Below, piece after piece: positions 9,336 through 12,132 of a stretch of 12,132 nucleotides of DNA; position 1 is the first letter of the stretch; every line of letters starts with the position of its first letter. The DNA is from DSNY01 sp016861185. Its GTDB lineage: Bacteria; Pseudomonadota; Gammaproteobacteria; Burkholderiales; Burkholderiaceae_F. The position numbers were made by a program, and so were the translations under genes. The stretch is taken from the NCBI GenBank assembly GCA_030263275.1, contig SZOR01000117.1, positions 1-12,132 on the forward strand, written 5' to 3'. A model generated the notes under the pieces. It searched no databases. It worked only from the letters and a program-made list of their open reading frames with translations, and was not told the DNA's origin.

Positions 9336-9340
9336 AATCA

Positions 9341-9982
9341 ATGATCGGCCTGCTCGGCGGCAGCTTCGATCCGATCCACGTCGGGCACCTGGCGCTCGCG
9401 CGCGCGGCGCTCGAACGCCTCGGGCTCGCCGAGCTGCGGTTCATCCCGGCCGGCCACCCGTGGCAGAAGGGCGAAATCACCGACGCGACGCACCGCGCAA
9501 AGATGGTCGCGCTGGCGATCGCGGGCGAGCCGCGCTTCGTGCTCGACATGCACGAGATCGAGCGTTCCGGCCCGAGCTACACGATCGACACGCTGCGCGC
9601 GCTGCGTGCAACGCTCGGATCGGGTACGCGGCTGGTGCTCGTGCTCGGCGCGGACCAGATGGAACGGATCGATACCTGGCGCGACTGGCGGCACCTGCTC
9701 GACTTCGCGCACATCGCGGTCGCTCGCCGCAACGACGCGGTGCTGACGCTGCCGTGGCCGCTGCAGGAGTTCTACAACGAGCACTGGGCACGGCCCGCGC
9801 AGCTTCGCGACCGGCCCGCGGGTTGTATCGTCGACCTCGAGATGGCGCCGGTCGACGCTTCGGCCACCGAAATCCGCGCGCTGCTGCACGCATCGGCCTC
9901 GCCCGCGCGCGACGCGCGGCTCGCGCAGATCGTTCCGGCGGCGGTGCTGGACTATATTCGCGCGCATGACCTCTACCGCTGA
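9341..9982 (+). CDS. nadD: Nicotinate-nucleotide adenylyltransferase
   Basis: NadD transfers AMP from ATP to nicotinate mononucleotide, giving deamido-NAD in NAD synthesis. The 213 residues match the family. The nucleotidyltransferase motif GGSFDPIHVGH is at 6-16 with the HxGH histidines at 13 and 16. RFIPAGHPWQKGE (33-45), SYTIDTLRAL (79-88), VLGADQMERIDTWRDW (101-116) and the C-terminal SATEIR (174-179, the ISSTxxR-type motif) follow. The first ATG available, 9341, fits the family start. No Shine-Dalgarno sequence is seen because the inverted heptamer tract runs to five bases before it. It begins the compact block nadD-rsfS-rlmH-maf-rng, a standard betaproteobacterial order, and its stop is four bases before the preferred rsfS start. 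Confidence 0.97.
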   Translation: MIGLLGGSFDPIHVGHLALARAALERLGLAELRFIPAGHPWQKGEITDATHRAKMVALAIAGEPRFVLDMHEIERSGPSYTIDTLRALRATLGSGTRLVLVLGADQMERIDTWRDWRHLLDFAHIAVARRNDAVLTLPWPLQEFYNEHWARPAQLRDRPAGCIVDLEMAPVDASATEIRALLHASASPARDARLAQIVPAAVLDYIRAHDLYR

Positions 9983-9986
9983 ATCC

Positions 9987-10607
9987 ATGGAATTGCAGAA
10001 GCTGCAGCGCGTCGTCGTCGACGCGCTGGAAGACGTCAAGGGCCAGGACATCAAGGTCTACAACACGGTCGGCCTGTCGGACATGTTCGACCGCGTCGTG
10101 CTCGCGAGCGGCACGTCGAACCGGCAGACGCGCGCGTTGGCCTCGAACGTCGCCGAAAAAGTCAAGGCCGCAGGCGGCAAAGTGGTCAGTGTCGAGGGCA
10201 CCGACAGCGGCGAATGGGTGCTGGTCGACCTCGGCGACATCGTCGTGCACATCATGCAGCCTGCGATCCGCGAGTACTACGAGCTGGAGGAGATGTGGGG
10301 CAGCAAGCCGGTGCGGATGAAGCTCGCGGGCGACCGGGCGGCCGCGCGCCGCGCCGGCACGGACGGCGCAAGAGCGGCCGGCAGGGCGGTCGCGAAGCGG
10401 CCCGCCGCGCGCAAGGCCGCGGCGACTAGGACGGCGGCGAAGACGCCCGCCGCAAGAGCGAAGCCGGCTGCGAAGAAGCCGGCCGCACCGAAGAAGAGCG
10501 CGAAGAGGGCCGCGCCGAAGCGGGCGGCCGCGCCGGCGACGAAGGCGCGCAAGTCGTCGCCGGGCCGGTCCGCCCGCAAGAAAGCGGCAAAGAAGCCGGC
10601 GCGCTAG
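9987..10607 (+). CDS. rsfS: Ribosomal silencing factor RsfS with a histone H1-like tail
   Basis: RsfS binds ribosomal protein uL14 on the 50S subunit and blocks subunit joining when nutrients are scarce. Residues 1-115 are a complete RsfS domain: KLQRVVVDALEDVKGQDIKV (5-24), FDRVVLASGTSNRQTRALA (34-52), EGTDSGEWVLVDLGDIVVHI (70-89) and EYYELEEMWG (96-105). Residues from about 118 to 206 form a tail made almost only of Ala, Lys, Arg and Pro, with AKKPAAPKK and ARKKAAKKPAR segments and a single acidic residue. It should be disordered, strongly basic and RNA- or DNA-binding. Most RsfS proteins end near 105-120 residues. The start at 9987 is preferred because homologues begin with MD/E-x-x-KLQ and it lies four bases after the nadD stop. 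An in-frame ATG at 9966 would add seven residues and overlap nadD by 17 bases. Confidence 0.94.
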   Translation: MELQKLQRVVVDALEDVKGQDIKVYNTVGLSDMFDRVVLASGTSNRQTRALASNVAEKVKAAGGKVVSVEGTDSGEWVLVDLGDIVVHIMQPAIREYYELEEMWGSKPVRMKLAGDRAAARRAGTDGARAAGRAVAKRPAARKAAATRTAAKTPAARAKPAAKKPAAPKKSAKRAAPKRAAAPATKARKSSPGRSARKKAAKKPAR

Positions 10608-10650
10608 CGCGGCTGCGAGTTCGATCCGCCGCCGCGCCGCGCCGACCGCC

Positions 10651-11118
10651 ATGCGCATCACCGTCGTCGCGGTCGGCCAGCGTCAGCCGCGCTGGGCCGA
10701 GGAAGCGGTGGCCGATTTCGGGGCGCGCTTTCCGAGCGAGTTCGCGGTGACCCTCAAGGACGTCAGGCCCGAGCCGCGCGCCGGTCAGCCGGTCGAGCGG
10801 CTGCTTGCCGCCGAGGCCGAGCGGCTGCGGGCCGCGATTCCGGCGGGCAGCCTGGTCGTCGCGCTCGACGAGCGCGGCAAGGACTGGACCACGCTGCAGC
10901 TTGCCGAGGCGGTGCGCGGCTGGCGCGACGCCTCGGAGACGGTGGCCTTCGCGATCGGCGGGCCCGACGGACTCGATGCCGGGTTCAAGCGCGACGCGCG
11001 CCTGCTGCTGCGCCTGTCCAGCCTGACGCTGCCGCACGCGCTCGCGCGCGTCGTCCTGCTCGAACAGCTCTACCGCGTCTGGTCGATCCTCGCCGGGCAC
11101 CCCTATCATCGCGCCTGA
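10651..11118 (+). CDS. rlmH: 23S rRNA pseudouridine-1915 N3-methyltransferase
   Basis: RlmH is a SPOUT-fold dimeric methyltransferase that methylates pseudouridine 1915 in helix 69 of 23S rRNA, acting on assembled 70S ribosomes. The 155 residues match the family length. Key parts are the N-terminal MRITVVAVGQ, VVALDERGKDW (69-79), the SAM-binding loop AIGGPDGLD (101-109), the knot segment LSSLTLPHALAR (122-133) and the C-terminal YRVWSILAGHPYHR (141-154). The pairing with rsfS is conserved across bacteria. It starts 43 bases after rsfS, with no strong Shine-Dalgarno sequence, and ends 14 bases before maf. Confidence 0.97.
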   Translation: MRITVVAVGQRQPRWAEEAVADFGARFPSEFAVTLKDVRPEPRAGQPVERLLAAEAERLRAAIPAGSLVVALDERGKDWTTLQLAEAVRGWRDASETVAFAIGGPDGLDAGFKRDARLLLRLSSLTLPHALARVVLLEQLYRVWSILAGHPYHRA

Positions 11119-11132
11119 GAACAACAGCAACC

Positions 11133-11753
11133 ATGGCCGACGTCTACCTCGCCTCGCGCAGCCCGCGCCGCCGCGAACTGCTCAAGCAGATCGGCGTGCG
11201 CTTCGAGCCGCTGATGCTGCGCCTCGCTTCGCCGCGTGGACCGGACATCGACGAGACGCAGCATCCCGGCGAGTCGGCCATCGACTACGTCGAACGCACC
11301 GCGCGCGAGAAGGCCGCCTTCGGCCAGCGGGTGCTGCTGATGCGATCGATGCTGCAGAAACCCGTGCTCGCCGCCGACACGGTCGTGATCCTCGACGGCG
11401 AGGTGCTCGGCAAACCGGCGAACCGCGCCGAAGCGATGGACTTCCTGCGCCGGCTCTCCGGGCGCGCGCACGAGGTGCGGACCACGGTCGCGCTGGGCAT
11501 CGGCACCGGCAGCACCGCGCGCGTGATGGCGGTGACCTCGGTCACGACCGTCGTGCTGCGCGCGATCGCCGAGCACGAGCTGGAACGCTATTGCGCAACC
11601 GCAGAACCGTACGACAAGGCGGGCGGGTACGGCATCCAGGGGCTCGCCGCGATCTTCGTCGAACGCATCGAAGGCAGCTACACGGGCGTGATGGGCCTGC
11701 CGCTGTTCGAAACCGCGCAACTGCTGCAGCAGGCGGGGATGAAGGTGTTGTAG
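11133..11753 (+). CDS. maf: Maf-type nucleoside triphosphate pyrophosphatase (YhdE-like)
   Basis: Maf proteins hydrolyse nucleoside triphosphates to monophosphate and pyrophosphate. The YhdE subgroup prefers dTTP and UTP and is linked to nucleotide-pool cleaning and septum control. The 206 residues have the signature SRSPRRREL (8-16), the catalytic-region ADTVVILDGEVLGKP (81-95), LSGRAHEVRT (108-117) and EPYDKAGGYGIQG (158-170). The last is the form seen in YhdE rather than the QAADD-containing YceF (m7GTP) group. MGLPLFET (187-194) is also conserved. The start at 11133 gives the expected MADVYLASRSPRR opening. It lies 14 bases after rlmH and four bases before rng, so it is surely in the same transcript. 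Confidence 0.95.
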   Translation: MADVYLASRSPRRRELLKQIGVRFEPLMLRLASPRGPDIDETQHPGESAIDYVERTAREKAAFGQRVLLMRSMLQKPVLAADTVVILDGEVLGKPANRAEAMDFLRRLSGRAHEVRTTVALGIGTGSTARVMAVTSVTTVVLRAIAEHELERYCATAEPYDKAGGYGIQGLAAIFVERIEGSYTGVMGLPLFETAQLLQQAGMKVL

Positions 11754-11757
11754 CGGG

Positions 11758-12132
11758 ATGGAAGACATCCTGATCAACATCACGCCGCAGGAGACGCGGG
11801 TGGCGGTGCTGCTCGCGGGCGTCGTGCAGGAGCTGCACGTCGAGCGCGCGGCCACGCGCGGGCTGGTCGGCAACATCTACCTCGGCAAGGTGGCGCGCGT
11901 GCTGCCGGGCATGCAGTCGGCCTTCGTCGACATCGGGCTGGAACGCGCCGCCTTCCTGCATGTCGCCGACATCTGGGAGTACCGCCAGTTCACGCAGGAG
12001 AAGCCGCCGCCGATCGAGCGGCTGGTGCACGAAGGCGACGCGCTGCTGGTGCAGGTGGTCAAGGATCCGATCGGCACCAAGGGCGCGCGCCTGTCCACGC
12101 AGATCTCGCTCGCGGGGCGGATGCTCGTCTAC
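11758..12132 (+). CDS. rng: Ribonuclease G, N-terminal part (3' end outside window)
   Basis: RNase G is a single-strand-specific endoribonuclease of the RNase E/G family that matures the 5' end of 16S rRNA and degrades some mRNAs. The 125 visible residues start MEDILINITPQETRVAVL and continue with VGNIYLGKVARVLPGMQSAF (37-56), which begins the S1 RNA-binding domain. VDIGLERAAFLHVADI (57-72) and VVKDPIGTKGARLSTQISL (100-118) follow. Homology to E. coli RNase G runs without gaps at the N-terminus, where RNase E would differ. The catalytic DNase I-like domain is beyond the window. The ATG is four bases after the maf stop. Confidence 0.96.
   Translation, partial: MEDILINITPQETRVAVLLAGVVQELHVERAATRGLVGNIYLGKVARVLPGMQSAFVDIGLERAAFLHVADIWEYRQFTQEKPPPIERLVHEGDALLVQVVKDPIGTKGARLSTQISLAGRMLVY

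Noticed and set aside
7960..9549. A 529-codon minus-strand frame opposite hemF and the hemF-nadD gap
   Set aside because: It reads through repeat DNA (SAIRDPRSE-type peptides) and is antisense to clear HemF and NadD frames.

Overview
The window is a very GC-rich stretch, with G or C at almost every third codon position. It resembles a betaproteobacterial chromosome, probably Burkholderiales or a close relative. The main basis is gene order: yebC, purD, hemF, nadD, rsfS, rlmH, maf, rng is a housekeeping neighbourhood I associate with that class. The species cannot be named from the sequence.

Layout. (1) 1-1245, plus strand: the C-terminal part of the ATP-dependent protease Lon, cut by the window edge. 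(2) 1255-3109, minus strand: a HerA-like ATPase of the YjgR/DUF853 family, followed on the same strand by a small exported protein with six cysteines that converges on lon. (3) 3110-3278: a divergent intergenic region with two tracts of a 7-base repeat (GGATCRC). (4) 3279-12132, plus strand: yebC, purD, a class I SAM methyltransferase, an S9 serine peptidase, hemF, nadD, rsfS, rlmH, maf and the start of rng (RNase G). Most genes are close together or overlap. The gaps before purD and nadD contain repeats.

How the genes fit together. Most are housekeeping genes: purine synthesis (PurD), heme synthesis (HemF), NAD synthesis (NadD), ribosome and rRNA functions (RsfS, RlmH, RNase G, YebC), nucleotide house-cleaning (Maf) and protein turnover (Lon, S9 peptidase). 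The methyltransferase and peptidase appear to be additions between purD and hemF.

What stands out. I see no convincing new multi-gene system such as a defence island, CRISPR array, prophage or biosynthetic cluster. The unusual content is repeat invasion and protein decoration. hemF carries an apparent 84-base in-frame insertion derived from an intergenic-type repeat, ending in an inverted copy of the neighbouring hemF sequence that makes a 17-bp hairpin. RsfS has a histone H1-like Lys/Ala/Pro/Arg tail of about 89 residues. A long imperfect inverted repeat sits just before purD. Heptamer arrays, one in inverted arrangement, lie before yebC and nadD. The small six-cysteine exported protein matches no family I know.
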